Origin: Niallia circulans NBRC 13626
GTDB taxonomy: Bacteria; Bacillota; Bacilli; Bacillales; Cytobacillaceae
Assembly: GCF_001591585.1 (NCBI RefSeq)
Contig: NZ_BCVE01000011.1
Span: forward strand, 1 to 64,000
Direction: 5' to 3'
DNA length: 64,000 nucleotides
The notes below the pieces were generated by a model, which saw only the letters and a list, made by a program, of their open reading frames with translations, did not search any database and had not been told where the DNA came from. This document shows positions 52,954 through 61,697 of the stretch, piece by piece. Position 1 is the first letter of the stretch; each line of letters begins with the position of its first letter. The translations under genes and the position numbers were made by a program.

Positions 52954-53449
52954 GCTTACTTTCACCTCCAGAGTGATACTGTCGATATATTTTCTGTTTC
53001 GCTCGGTATATCCTTGATTTAACTGTTCCTAATTTAAGGGAAAGTAGATTAGCAATTTCTTTTTCTGATAAACCATCCAAATATTTTAATATTAATATTT
53101 GTTTGTATTTTGGTCGTAAATCAGCTAAATAATATTCTATTTCATCTCTCTCATCATTAAATTCATTCGTAGTTGAAATATAGTTTTCTTCTTCAAACAT
53201 ATGTGTTGATTGTCTATTGTTTTTATTATATATATCAATAGCAGTTCTTGTAGCAATAGTAGTTATCCAAGCACTTAACTTTGAATGATCATTTATTTTC
53301 CCTAAATTTTTAAATACTTTTATAAAGGTATCATGTGTTGCATCTTTCGCTAGTTCCTCATTTTTCAGGATGTAAAAAGTTGCTTTATATACCTTTTCAA
53401 AAAAGTATTCATATATTTCCTTCTCATTCATTTTCGTAATATTAACCAC
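52943..53449 (-). CDS. ECF-type RNA polymerase sigma factor
   Basis: About 162-168 residues. Region 2 (about 10-80, with ELAKDATHDTFIKVFKNLG) and region 4 (about 110-160, LDGLSEKEIANLLSLKLGTVKSRIYRAKQKI). Start uncertain: the GTG at 53449 is inside GGGAGGTGG; the first ATG (53431) is 17 nt after GGAGG; an ATT in between (53440) has ideal spacing, so a rare ATT start is possible. An autoregulatory-type promoter lies upstream (separate entry). Overlaps the anti-sigma gene. Confidence 0.85.
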   Translation of the reverse strand: MVNITKMNEKEIYEYFFEKVYKATFYILKNEELAKDATHDTFIKVFKNLGKINDHSKLSAWITTIATRTAIDIYNKNNRQSTHMFEEENYISTTNEFNDERDEIEYYLADLRPKYKQILILKYLDGLSEKEIANLLSLKLGTVKSRIYRAKQKIYRQYHSGGESKLEE

Positions 53450-53465
53450 CTCCCTTTATACTTTA

Positions 53466-53491
53466 AGACCAGTTTATCAACCAAAAAGTTC
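53466..53491 (-). promoter_or_regulatory. probable ECF promoter of the second sigma gene
   Basis: On the minus strand GGGGAACTTTTT, then GTCTTAAAG with 18 nt between GAAC and GTCT. It matches the promoter of the first ECF gene (2241-2270). Confidence 0.55.
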
Positions 53492-53536
53492 CCCTTTTCT
53501 TATAAAAAATGTAAGTTAATTTAAATAAATTCCAAT

Positions 53537-53566
53537 AAAAAAATCCTGCTCTCACAGGATTTTTAA
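53537..53566 (-). terminator. terminator of the queuosine operon
   Basis: AAAAATCCTG and CAGGATTTTT around a 6-nt loop; T run on the minus strand just after folE. Confidence 0.88.
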
Positions 53567-53583
53567 TAAATACTAGCTTTATC

Positions 53584-54147
53584 TTATTTAATCAACGCAA
53601 ATACTTCTGCGCGTTTATCACTGTCAGTCTGAAAAACACCTCGTACAGCTGATGTAACTGTTTTAGCACCAGGCTTTTTCACTCCACGCATGGTCATACA
53701 CATATGCTCTGCCTCTACCACGACCATTACTCCATGGGGCTCAAGTGTTTCCATCATAGTATCTGCCACAGTGGACGTTATTCGTTCCTGAAGCTGAGGA
53801 CGTTTTGAAACAGCTTCTATTGCTCGAGCAAGCTTACTTAACCCAGCCACTCTTCCGCCTTTCGGGATATAAGCAACATGCGCCTTCCCGTAAAAAGGGA
53901 CTAAGTGATGCTCGCACATGGAGTAAAAAGGAATATCCTTTACTAATACCAATTCTTCATGGTCTTCATGAAAAATCGTTTCAAAATACTCTTTTGGATC
54001 GATGGTAAGACCAGAAAAAACCTCTTCATACATTTTCGCTACCCGTTTTGGAGTATCCAATAATCCTTCTCTATTTGGATCTTCTCCAACTGCTTCTAAT
54101 AGTAAGCGAATAGCCTCCTCTATTTGAGGAGTATTAATTTTACTCAT
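53584..54147 (-). CDS. folE: GTP cyclohydrolase I
   Basis: 187 residues. Zinc site Cys and His in [15 protein letters not shown] and the second Cys in [34 protein letters not shown] is the family block. Makes 7,8-dihydroneopterin triphosphate from GTP. As the last gene of the queC-queD-queE operon it supplies the substrate for QueD, the first committed step of preQ0 synthesis; it may also serve folate. AGGAGG precedes the ATG; 32 nt after queE. Confidence 0.95.
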   Translation of the reverse strand: MSKINTPQIEEAIRLLLEAVGEDPNREGLLDTPKRVAKMYEEVFSGLTIDPKEYFETIFHEDHEELVLVKDIPFYSMCEHHLVPFYGKAHVAYIPKGGRVAGLSKLARAIEAVSKRPQLQERITSTVADTMMETLEPHGVMVVVEAEHMCMTMRGVKKPGAKTVTSAVRGVFQTDSDKRAEVFALIK

Positions 54148-54179
54148 TCTAAAATCCTCCTAAAATCCTTCCCGACTAT

Positions 54180-54908
54180 CTACACTCCACGCTTATTTCC
54201 CCAAATATACGTATGTAGCTGTGGAAGTACCTTCACATTTTTGAATTGATGATCAAGCATGGTTTTATCAATCAACCACTCATACTTCGCCAATAAATGT
54301 TCGACTAATTTAGTATCATCAGTCGTTTTATTATCTTCATTCCCAACTTGTAAGAAAAAAGGAATATCAGGATAACGCAAATGCACTTTTTTGGCATAGT
54401 TGTAATCTTCATCAGAAAATACAACAACTTTTAAGCTAATATGAGTACTTCGATTAGCATTTCTTAATCTTTGCACAATCGAATCCAACATGTCAAAATC
54501 CGTATTCATTTTAGAACTTGGCGGCTTAGGAGAAATAGTAAGTTCATCAATATCTATAAACCAATCTTGCCATTTGCTCCCTTGTGTCTCAAGCCCAATC
54601 TTTATTTCCTTTTCCTTTAATAAATTTACCAGAAAGGAAAGATTTTTCAAGAGGGCCGGATTTCCTCCTGAAAGGGTGACAAAAGAAAATCCGTCTCCAC
54701 CTAGTCGAACTAGTTCCTCCCATATTTCCTCTGCTTGCATTTGCTTAATCAGCTCTTTTCCGCTGCCATCCCAAGTAAAGGCAGAATCACACCAAGCGCA
54801 GGAATAATCACAGCCAGCTGTTCTGACAAACATCGTTTTTTGGCCAATGACCATTCCTTCTCCTTGTATCGTTGGTCCAAAAATCTCCATGACAGGTACT
54901 TTACTCAC
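54180..54908 (-). CDS. queE: 7-carboxy-7-deazaguanine synthase (radical SAM)
   Basis: 242 residues. Cluster motif CDYSCAWC (Cys33, Cys37, Cys40), EIFGPTIQGEG at the N-terminus and TLSGGNPAL. Converts 6-carboxytetrahydropterin to 7-carboxy-7-deazaguanine. Start is GTG with GGAG upstream, overlapping the end of queD by 8 nt; an in-frame ATG six codons later is an alternative. Confidence 0.94.
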   Translation of the reverse strand: MSKVPVMEIFGPTIQGEGMVIGQKTMFVRTAGCDYSCAWCDSAFTWDGSGKELIKQMQAEEIWEELVRLGGDGFSFVTLSGGNPALLKNLSFLVNLLKEKEIKIGLETQGSKWQDWFIDIDELTISPKPPSSKMNTDFDMLDSIVQRLRNANRSTHISLKVVVFSDEDYNYAKKVHLRYPDIPFFLQVGNEDNKTTDDTKLVEHLLAKYEWLIDKTMLDHQFKNVKVLPQLHTYIWGNKRGV

Positions 54909-55383
54909 TCTCCATCCACTCCCTTCTCATTTCTGCATAACTAGTAGGAGTTTCATAGAGACGAACAAATTCTACTCTCGCCCCATTATCTGCTTGCTTT
55001 ATCTCATCTTTATTCAAAGCCTCTTCCATTTTTTCAAAGATCCAATATACTATATTCTCTGCTGTTGTATTCATTGGTGGAAGAGTTTCATTCAAGTAGC
55101 GATGATCTAAGTAAATTTCAATCTCGGTTTTCCATATTTTTTTAATGTCACCAAAGTCTATCATTAATCCTCGGTTATCTAAATATCCACTAATTCCGAA
55201 AACTACCTTGTATGTATGTCCATGAAGATTCATACATTTTCCTTCATAAGCATGCAGGTGATGTGCTGCATCAAAGGTAAACTCTTTACTAACCATAACA
55301 CGTTTGCAATGATATTTTAATTGCTTAGAGGAAATATCTTCCCCAAATTTTTGCAGTCTATCTACTATTCGAAAGTCATGCAT
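54901..55383 (-). CDS. queD: 6-carboxytetrahydropterin synthase
   Basis: About 160 residues. Zinc ligands in FDAAHHLHAYEGKCMNLHGHTY and the catalytic Cys in KCMNLHGH; ENIVYWIFEKMEEAL and RLYETPTSYAE complete the family. Converts dihydroneopterin triphosphate (from FolE) to 6-carboxytetrahydropterin. Start ATG with AAAGGGG 10 nt upstream; 4 nt after queC. Overlaps queE. Confidence 0.93.
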   Translation of the reverse strand: MHDFRIVDRLQKFGEDISSKQLKYHCKRVMVSKEFTFDAAHHLHAYEGKCMNLHGHTYKVVFGISGYLDNRGLMIDFGDIKKIWKTEIEIYLDHRYLNETLPPMNTTAENIVYWIFEKMEEALNKDEIKQADNGARVEFVRLYETPTSYAEMRREWMESE

Positions 55384-55387
55384 TCTC

Positions 55388-56047
55388 TTATAACCCCTTT
55401 CGAACAGCGAGATAATCATTTAATCCCTTTTTACGCAGCTTACAAGCAGGACATTCTCCACAGCCATCTGCCACAATTCCGTTGTAGCATGTTAATGTTT
55501 TTTCACGAACAAAGTCAAAGGCACCTAACTCATCCGCAAGGCCCCATGTTTCTTCCTTATTTAACCACATAAGTGGAGTATGAATGACAAATTGGTTATC
55601 CATGGAAAGATTTAACGTTACATTCAATGATTTAACAAAGATATCGCGACAGTCTGGATAGCCGCTAAAATCTGTCTCACACACACCTGTTACAATATGT
55701 TTTGCTTGTATTTGACTTGCTAATACACCAGCAAACGACATAAACAATAAATTTCGTCCTGGAACAAATGTGGAAGGCAGCTCTCCTTCCTTGCCATCTT
55801 CGACTGCAATATCGTCTCTTGTTAAGGCATTTGGCGCCAGCTGATTTAGCAGAGACATATCAAGAATATGGTGTTTAATGCCAAGCTCTTCGGTGATTTT
55901 CTGTGCACATTCAATCTCTGTAATATGTCTTTGATTATAGTCAAACGTTACAGCTACTACTTCTTTGAAATTTTTTATAGCCCAAAATAAACAAGTAGTG
56001 CTATCTTGACCCCCACTAAATACAACAACCGCTTTTTCGTTTTTCAT
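55388..56047 (-). CDS. queC: 7-cyano-7-deazaguanine synthase
   Basis: About 219 residues. PP-loop SGGQDSTT (about 11-18) and zinc cysteines near the C-terminus ([22 protein letters not shown]). Makes preQ0 with ATP and ammonia. The ATG with AAGGAG 9 nt upstream is chosen over an earlier ATG that overlaps it. First gene of the operon; a preQ1 riboswitch with terminator controls it. queF is not in the window. Confidence 0.94.
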   Translation of the reverse strand: MKNEKAVVVFSGGQDSTTCLFWAIKNFKEVVAVTFDYNQRHITEIECAQKITEELGIKHHILDMSLLNQLAPNALTRDDIAVEDGKEGELPSTFVPGRNLLFMSFAGVLASQIQAKHIVTGVCETDFSGYPDCRDIFVKSLNVTLNLSMDNQFVIHTPLMWLNKEETWGLADELGAFDFVREKTLTCYNGIVADGCGECPACKLRKKGLNDYLAVRKGL

Positions 56048-56065
56048 TTCGCAAATCTCCTTCAT

Positions 56066-56104
56066 ATCGAAAAAACAGCACTACTAAGAAAGTAGTACTG
56101 TTTT
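56066..56104 (-). terminator. preQ1 riboswitch terminator
   Basis: AACAGTACTACT pairs with AGTAGTGCTGTT around TTCTT, followed by TTTTTT on the minus strand, just before queC. Confidence 0.9.
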
Positions 56105-56105
56105 T

Positions 56106-56138
56106 CTTAGTTTTTTAAAGAGGGTAGCTAGAACCTCC
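56106..56138 (-). promoter_or_regulatory. preQ1-I riboswitch
   Basis: The minus strand reads GGAGGTTCTAGCTACCCTC, then TTTAAAAAACTAAG: P1 stem, the TTCTAGCTA loop, and the A-rich tail that makes the pseudoknot. Nearly identical to the B. subtilis queC aptamer. Ligand binding should allow the adjacent terminator to form and turn the operon off. Confidence 0.95.
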
Positions 56139-56249
56139 ACCGTCGAAACGGATTTTATTATGCTATTATGCAGCTCGATTTATTATAACGCATATTCCTC
56201 TATTATTCTATGACAATATTGATTAAAATCTAGACAAAGTATATTAAAA

Positions 56250-57131
56250 TTATCTTTTCATAGTAAATAGTTTGGTAACAATAAACCCAATAATGATCAT
56301 AATTGTTGCTAGAAAACCACCTTCTAACCCAAAAGAACCACCTGTTAGCCAATCATTTCCCACAGAAACATCTATTCCGTATAGCCCGTAGGGAGTGGTA
56401 CCACTAACTGGAAAACCAAACACATTTCCTTGGAAATAATTCCACGTTATATGATAACCAATTGGCATCCATAGGCTTTTCGTCTTATCATACATATAAG
56501 CAAATAAAAGTCCTACAAGAAAAATATTGATAATTCCAAGAGCCGCTACATTTGGATTTAATAAATGAGCTATCCCAAAAATTAATGATGAAACGATATA
56601 TACTACCAATTTTGAATTTCCATTATCGGTAAGTGTAGACATAATATAACCTCTGAAGGTCAATTCTTCAGAAAAACCGACTAAAATAAAAAACAGTAGA
56701 TACAAAATGGTATAGGTTGAAAAATCCGGTGAACCAAGTGAATTAGCCATCTCTATATTTTGGGTGAATAATAGAATAAAAAAGATAATGACGATAGACA
56801 ATGCGCCAAGTCCTAACCCAATAATAAAATCTGGAGAAAGCCTTTTAAATCCCATTTCTGAAATTCTCTTCTTATTAACAAACTTCCATAAAAGACATAA
56901 TACTGCAATACCGCCAATTAATCCTAACCCCTGTGCCAAAAGCGAGAGCGGTGAACCGTCTAATACTTGATCAATCATCTCATCAGAAAGATTAGGGTGA
57001 ATTTGTGATTCAATTATGATAGCAATAATCATACCTGGCGCTGATAGCAGCAATTGTGCTATCGTAGTAGCCAATAAGGCCAACAAAATAATCCATCCAG
57101 ATCTTACCTTGCCCAACTTATTTTTGAACAT
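56250..57131 (-). CDS. CPBP family intramembrane metalloprotease
   Basis: About 293 residues, eight or so transmembrane helices. CAAX-protease motifs: EELTFRG (glutamates of the active site), and FGIAHLLN (His). CPBP proteins cleave membrane substrates or give bacteriocin immunity; the actual role here is unknown. ATG with GGAGGGG upstream; alternative start 4 codons earlier. Monocistronic. Confidence 0.87.
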   Translation of the reverse strand: MFKNKLGKVRSGWIILLALLATTIAQLLLSAPGMIIAIIIESQIHPNLSDEMIDQVLDGSPLSLLAQGLGLIGGIAVLCLLWKFVNKKRISEMGFKRLSPDFIIGLGLGALSIVIIFFILLFTQNIEMANSLGSPDFSTYTILYLLFFILVGFSEELTFRGYIMSTLTDNGNSKLVVYIVSSLIFGIAHLLNPNVAALGIINIFLVGLLFAYMYDKTKSLWMPIGYHITWNYFQGNVFGFPVSGTTPYGLYGIDVSVGNDWLTGGSFGLEGGFLATIMIIIGFIVTKLFTMKR

Positions 57132-57370
57132 ATTCCCCTCCACTTTTTACCATACTTAATTTAAAAATTCTCCTTCTCATTATATCTATTTCTTTTTGGA
57201 AAATATATGCTTTTATTCGTTAGGATAAATAGAAAATGAATCTCTAAAAAAATCAGACCATTTTTTATGATTCTTACTATATCTTCATTTAATCGAAATG
57301 ATTAGTTCGTTAAAATTTTGGGTATTGAATAATTACTCGATAATATACTATAAAGATTGGGACGATTTTT

Positions 57371-57583
57371 ATGATTCAATTTAAAAATGATATGGAGTTT
57401 AGAAAGTTTTTAGAAGAAGAATTAGTTTCTACCTCTCAGGTTACCGAGTTATTAGGGTGTACACGGCAATATATCCATGACTGTGTAAAAAAGGGGATTC
57501 TAGAACCGCTTAATGTTGGCAATAAAGAAAGAATCTATTTAAAATCTGATATCATGGCACATATAAACAGAAAGAGAAAATGA
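57371..57583 (+). CDS. small excisionase-type HTH protein
   Basis: 70 residues. A MerR/excisionase-like helix-turn-helix: VSTSQVTELLGCTRQYIHDCVKKGILEPLNVGNKERIYLKSDI (about 20-62). Such proteins act as small transcription regulators or as phage excisionases; no phage or integrase gene lies near, so a regulatory role is more likely. The ribosome site is weak (GGGACGA). A strong terminator overlaps the stop. Confidence 0.75.
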   Translation: MIQFKNDMEFRKFLEEELVSTSQVTELLGCTRQYIHDCVKKGILEPLNVGNKERIYLKSDIMAHINRKRK

Positions 57584-57601
57584 GGCAATCATTTTCTCTT
57601 T
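57571..57601. terminator. bidirectional terminator after the HTH gene
   Basis: AAAGAGAAAATGA and TCATTTTCTCTTT form a 13-bp stem around GGCAA; overlaps the stop codon. Faces the hydantoinase operon end. Confidence 0.85.
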
Positions 57602-57639
57602 CTTTATTCTGAGTGTCCAATTGTTTTAATCAGCTAGCT

Positions 57640-59190
57640 TTACGTTAGTTCTCCTACTACCTTTACTCTTAGTCTTGTCGCATTTCCTGGATGATATGCT
57701 AACGGAATTTCTTCTATTTCTACAAGTTCAATTGTTTCCACTTTTGCACCAGCTAATATTGCTTGCTGTTTCGCTCTTTCTTCCGCATCTTTTCGCGCCT
57801 CATCACGAGGAGTTTGTGAATAGATATATATTTGCTCATATTGTCCGCTGATTTGCGAAATAGATGCGCCTATTGCATTGGCAACCGCACCATTCTCATT
57901 ATGAATGATCTCTTTTACCCCTTTTAACTGTCTTGGGATAATGATGCTGCCGCCTCCTACTAAAACAACCGTGGCATCATTATTACTTGTTTTCATTTTA
58001 TCAATTGCTTCTTCCGTCATTGCTGCTATTTTCGCGTATGCTTGTTGAGCGAATTCTTCATCAATATGTTTCACTAATTCTGGATTTCCTATCTCTGCAA
58101 CTCCTAAGCGTACTGCAATGTCCGTTGTTGTGAGTGTTCCCCCCCCGAAGACAAGTGCTTCTTCAGTAATTCGGTAACCTACGCTGTCTGGTCCAATCGT
58201 TACTTCATTATTCACGTTTCGGACAATACTTCCCCCGCCTAATCCAATGGATACAATATCCGGCATACGGAAATTTGTTCGGACTCCGCCCACATCTACT
58301 GCAAGCGCAGACTCACGCGGAAATCCGGCTGTTAAGACACCAATATCCGATGTCGTTCCACCTACATCTAATACCATCGCATCTTTAATCCCAGCTAAGT
58401 AAGATGCCCCACGAATACTATTAGTTGGTCCACATGCAATCGTTAAAATGGGGAATTTTCGAGCATACTCTATCGACATCAATGTTCCATCATTTTGGCA
58501 GAGAAATACTTGCGCATCTGTTATTCCTTCTTCTCTTAATGCATTTTCAAAGCCATTGCTTGTTGCTGCAATAACCTTAAATAAAGCACTATTTAATATA
58601 GTTGCATTTTCCCTTTCAATTAATCCAACAGAACCAATTAAGGAAGAACAAGATACTGGGGTTTCTTCTCCCATCACTTCTGCCACTAAATCGGCTACTC
58701 GAAGTTCTTGATCGTTTTTCAAGGAAGAAAAAACACCAACAACTGCTATCGCTTCTACTTTTCCTTTCCATTCCTTTAAAATGGAGCGTATTTCTTCCTC
58801 TGAAAAGCTAGACAGTACTTGTCCATCATACTCATACCCGCCTCCGGCTAAATGATACTCTCCCGTTAAGGCAGAGACCATTTCCTTTGGCCAAGCAGTA
58901 TAAGGAAGGACAGAGGCCGTTGCTGGATACCCCAGTCGAATCACACCTACTTTAGCCAGTTTTTTTCTTTCCACAATAGCATTTGTACACTGAGTAGTTC
59001 CTAACATCGCATGGGTTACTTTTTTTCTATCAATCCCTGCTTCTTCTAATACTCTTTTTAAGGAAGAGACAATCCCTGACTCGATATCTTCACTTGTAGG
59101 CATTTTTACTTGATGGATTAAATTTAAACCTTCATCAAGTATAATAGCATCTGTATTTGTTCCCCCAACATCAATTCCTACTTTATACAT
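57640..59190 (-). CDS. hydantoinase/oxoprolinase family protein (HyuA-like)
   Basis: 516 residues, shorter than full-length oxoprolinases: the HyuA-type half only. Actin-like ATPase: DVGGTNTDAIILDEG (7-21), DVGGTTSDIGVL (about 275), GGGSII. Such subunits hydrolyse cyclic amides with ATP. Pairs with the DUF917 gene just upstream (3-nt gap). With the cytosine-type permease and a PucR regulator it suggests breakdown of a nitrogen heterocycle. Substrate unknown. GAAAGGAAG precedes the ATG. Confidence 0.87.
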   Translation of the reverse strand: MYKVGIDVGGTNTDAIILDEGLNLIHQVKMPTSEDIESGIVSSLKRVLEEAGIDRKKVTHAMLGTTQCTNAIVERKKLAKVGVIRLGYPATASVLPYTAWPKEMVSALTGEYHLAGGGYEYDGQVLSSFSEEEIRSILKEWKGKVEAIAVVGVFSSLKNDQELRVADLVAEVMGEETPVSCSSLIGSVGLIERENATILNSALFKVIAATSNGFENALREEGITDAQVFLCQNDGTLMSIEYARKFPILTIACGPTNSIRGASYLAGIKDAMVLDVGGTTSDIGVLTAGFPRESALAVDVGGVRTNFRMPDIVSIGLGGGSIVRNVNNEVTIGPDSVGYRITEEALVFGGGTLTTTDIAVRLGVAEIGNPELVKHIDEEFAQQAYAKIAAMTEEAIDKMKTSNNDATVVLVGGGSIIIPRQLKGVKEIIHNENGAVANAIGASISQISGQYEQIYIYSQTPRDEARKDAEERAKQQAILAGAKVETIELVEIEEIPLAYHPGNATRLRVKVVGELT

Positions 59191-59193
59191 CTA

Positions 59194-60282
59194 TCACACT
59201 TCCTTTCTCACAAGATCCTCTAATGGTGTATAGGAAATATCGTAACCAAAATACTTTGGTCCTACTGTTTCAATCCCTTTCTCTGTTCTCCACTGGGGAT
59301 CAGAAGGCAATGCCAGCAGCCTCACTCTTTTTCCATATTTCAGCGCTTCTGTCGTAACTGGATTTAATGTTTCTAAATCTACTAAACAAATGAGGTCAGG
59401 AGTCACAGCTAATGGTTTTCCATTTTTTTGGGCTACTAAATTTTCATTTTGGAAAAATACTTGTACTTCTTCTCCGGTAAATTGCTCCAATCCATCTAAT
59501 GTTACACAGCCCCTATTAAACCCTCCCATTGTGTTTCGTTCAACATCTATAATTTTCCCATCAAACAAATGATATCCACTAGTAGTATCTAAGAGTTCGT
59601 GTAGTTTGGTTAATTCATCCTTTGTATTGGAGCGGATAATTTGTCCAATTTTTTCAGATAAGGTAATAATATTTTTCACACTATATTTTTTCAACTGCTC
59701 CCCTGTACATGGATATATACTAACTAATGAACTTGCACCCATTTCAACGGTAGCTACTCTAGCAATCCGTTCTGTCCATTTATTATCAATTGTCTCCATA
59801 ATACCAATATTTCCTTTTTCATCTGTTATAGCCATCGGTGTAGAAGAAACGCCATTTAGATGGAAGGTTACCATTTGTAGTTCTGGAAATGCCCGTCCCA
59901 TTCCATCACAATCAATGAGCGGCAATCCTAACTGGGCAGCAACTACAATAGGAATCATGGAATTGACTCCCCCTGCTTCCATGGGAAATGTTCCCTTTAC
60001 TTCTTTATTTAAATATTGACCTAGTTTTTTAAATACACGTACGAATTCATCACCTTTTGGAAATTTCTCTATCAACACAGATGGAGCCCCCATCATTGCC
60101 GCTGGGATAAAAAAATCATCATTTTCTACTTCTTCGGGTGACAAAAGTTGAACGGGACCATTTTCTTTTATCGCTGAAAGAGCCATCATTTTTCCTATGT
60201 AAGGATCCCCTCCACCCCCTGTACCTAGAAATGCTGCTCCAACTGCTATATTTTCAATCGCTTCTTCATCTAAATATCGCAT
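59194..60282 (-). CDS. DUF917 family protein
   Basis: 362 residues. N-terminal VGAAFLGTGGGGDPYIGKM (13-31), a glycine-rich loop characteristic of DUF917 (S-methyl-thiohydantoin desulfurase N-domain-like), and MEAGGVNSMIP, DCDGMGRAFPE. DUF917 genes nearly always accompany HyuA-type genes; a joint function in heterocycle hydrolysis is inferred, the mechanism is not known. Located between permease (20-nt gap) and hyuA (3-nt gap). Confidence 0.88.
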   Translation of the reverse strand: MRYLDEEAIENIAVGAAFLGTGGGGDPYIGKMMALSAIKENGPVQLLSPEEVENDDFFIPAAMMGAPSVLIEKFPKGDEFVRVFKKLGQYLNKEVKGTFPMEAGGVNSMIPIVVAAQLGLPLIDCDGMGRAFPELQMVTFHLNGVSSTPMAITDEKGNIGIMETIDNKWTERIARVATVEMGASSLVSIYPCTGEQLKKYSVKNIITLSEKIGQIIRSNTKDELTKLHELLDTTSGYHLFDGKIIDVERNTMGGFNRGCVTLDGLEQFTGEEVQVFFQNENLVAQKNGKPLAVTPDLICLVDLETLNPVTTEALKYGKRVRLLALPSDPQWRTEKGIETVGPKYFGYDISYTPLEDLVRKEV

Positions 60283-60302
60283 GTGATTCCCTCCAGTTGT
60301 GA

Positions 60303-61577
60303 TTATTGATTAATAGATACTTGTTTTTGAACGATAATATTTCTGGCTACTAGATAACATACAAAGGAAATAACCATTCCAATCAATGGCTGATTTGGCA
60401 GCTGTGGTAAGCTTGGAAAAAAAGAGAAGATAACAGGAATGCCTGCAATCGCTGCCCCAACAAGCCAAGAGATTACTCCTAAGAAATTTATTCCTTCTTT
60501 ACTAGCCCATTTTGATTTGTCCCCTTTTTGAATAACCCAATAAGAAGCAATCATTACCCCTGCGACAGGAGGAATCATGGCAGAAAGCACGGACATAATC
60601 GGAACAAAATAATCTAAAATTCCAACCACAGCAAGAAGTGTGCCTACACCACCTGCAATCGCAACTGCTATCCGTTCTTTTTCTTTTGAAATATTAAATA
60701 CATTGATAATGGCAATTCCACCAGAAAAGGCATTTACTGCATTCGTAGTCCAGGTTGCTAAGATAAGAGCAATAATTCCCAAAACAGGTAGTCCTAGTTC
60801 TGTAAATACACTTGTAATATCAGCAGTTCCAGCAGTAAGGGTCAATATAGCCCCAACAGTGATCATTAAGACTCCAGAAGGCAATATCCCAATAAATGCA
60901 GCTTTGCCAACATCTTTACGTGATTTCGCATATTGAGAATAATCCCCTGCAATAACTGCACCTAACGCAAATGAACCAATCGTAATAGAAAGTCCAGATA
61001 AAAAGGACATGGATCCAGCCGGCATATAATTTTTTATTTGTGCAACACCGTCACCCATTAAAGAAACCGCAACTGCATAGACACAGACTGCAAGCAAAAT
61101 GGGAACTGCAACGTAATTTAGAATATTCAGTATTTTAATCCCGTAAATGGCTGATAACAGCATAATGATGCCCCATATGAGGGAAGAAAGCGGTACTGGC
61201 AGGTTAATCCCATATACGCTTAAAAATTGGGAAAATGCTGCCCCACACACATTTGCTTGTATTCCGAACCAGCCCAGACATGCAACAGCTAATATAATCG
61301 AAATTATTTTCTTTGAGCCTTGTTCTCCAAAAACTTGCGAAGCGACACTAACGGTCGGCTTGTGTATATCACTGCTTTGTATTCCTTGAAAGATCATTAA
61401 AACAACAATAATTCCATACCCTATTAACCCGACAAGGACAGCTTCCCATAAAGGCATACCACTAACTAGTGTACCGCCTATTAATAAACTAGGTATACAA
61501 ATCATCGAGCCCGTCCATAGAAAAGCTAGACTCTGCCATGATTGTGCCTCCTGATTTCCGTCTCTGTTATCACTCAT
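60303..61577 (-). CDS. NCS1 family permease (cytosine/purine type)
   Basis: About 424 residues, 12 transmembrane helices. N-terminal WQSLAFLWTGSMICIPSLLIGG and GDYSQYAKSRKDVGKAAFIG (about 205-225) are the NCS1 (CodB-like) marks. NCS1 carriers import cytosine, hydantoins, allantoin or related bases. First gene of the catabolic operon. The ATG after AAAGGAGG is used; a GTG two codons earlier is only 1 nt away from that site. Probably controlled by the PucR-type regulator encoded before it. Confidence 0.87.
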   Translation of the reverse strand: MSDNRDGNQEAQSWQSLAFLWTGSMICIPSLLIGGTLVSGMPLWEAVLVGLIGYGIIVVLMIFQGIQSSDIHKPTVSVASQVFGEQGSKKIISIILAVACLGWFGIQANVCGAAFSQFLSVYGINLPVPLSSLIWGIIMLLSAIYGIKILNILNYVAVPILLAVCVYAVAVSLMGDGVAQIKNYMPAGSMSFLSGLSITIGSFALGAVIAGDYSQYAKSRKDVGKAAFIGILPSGVLMITVGAILTLTAGTADITSVFTELGLPVLGIIALILATWTTNAVNAFSGGIAIINVFNISKEKERIAVAIAGGVGTLLAVVGILDYFVPIMSVLSAMIPPVAGVMIASYWVIQKGDKSKWASKEGINFLGVISWLVGAAIAGIPVIFSFFPSLPQLPNQPLIGMVISFVCYLVARNIIVQKQVSINQ

Positions 61578-61653
61578 TTTCACGCCTCCTTTATGTAATT
61601 AAAACTTATTATATCGATAACGAAACTATATGTATTTAGCTGAACCGAAAAAT

Positions 61654-61697
61654 AAAAAGAGCATTCTTTGTTTAATTGAACAAAAATGCTCTTTTTT
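61654..61697 (-). terminator. terminator of the PucR-type regulator gene
   Basis: AAAAAGAGCATT and AATGCTCTTTTT form a 12-bp stem with further pairing TGTT/AACA; T run on the minus strand. Confidence 0.85.

Noticed and set aside
57371-57583. Excisionase as a sign of a prophage or integrative element
   Set aside because: No integrase, attachment repeat or phage gene is nearby; the helix-turn-helix type is also common in ordinary small regulators.
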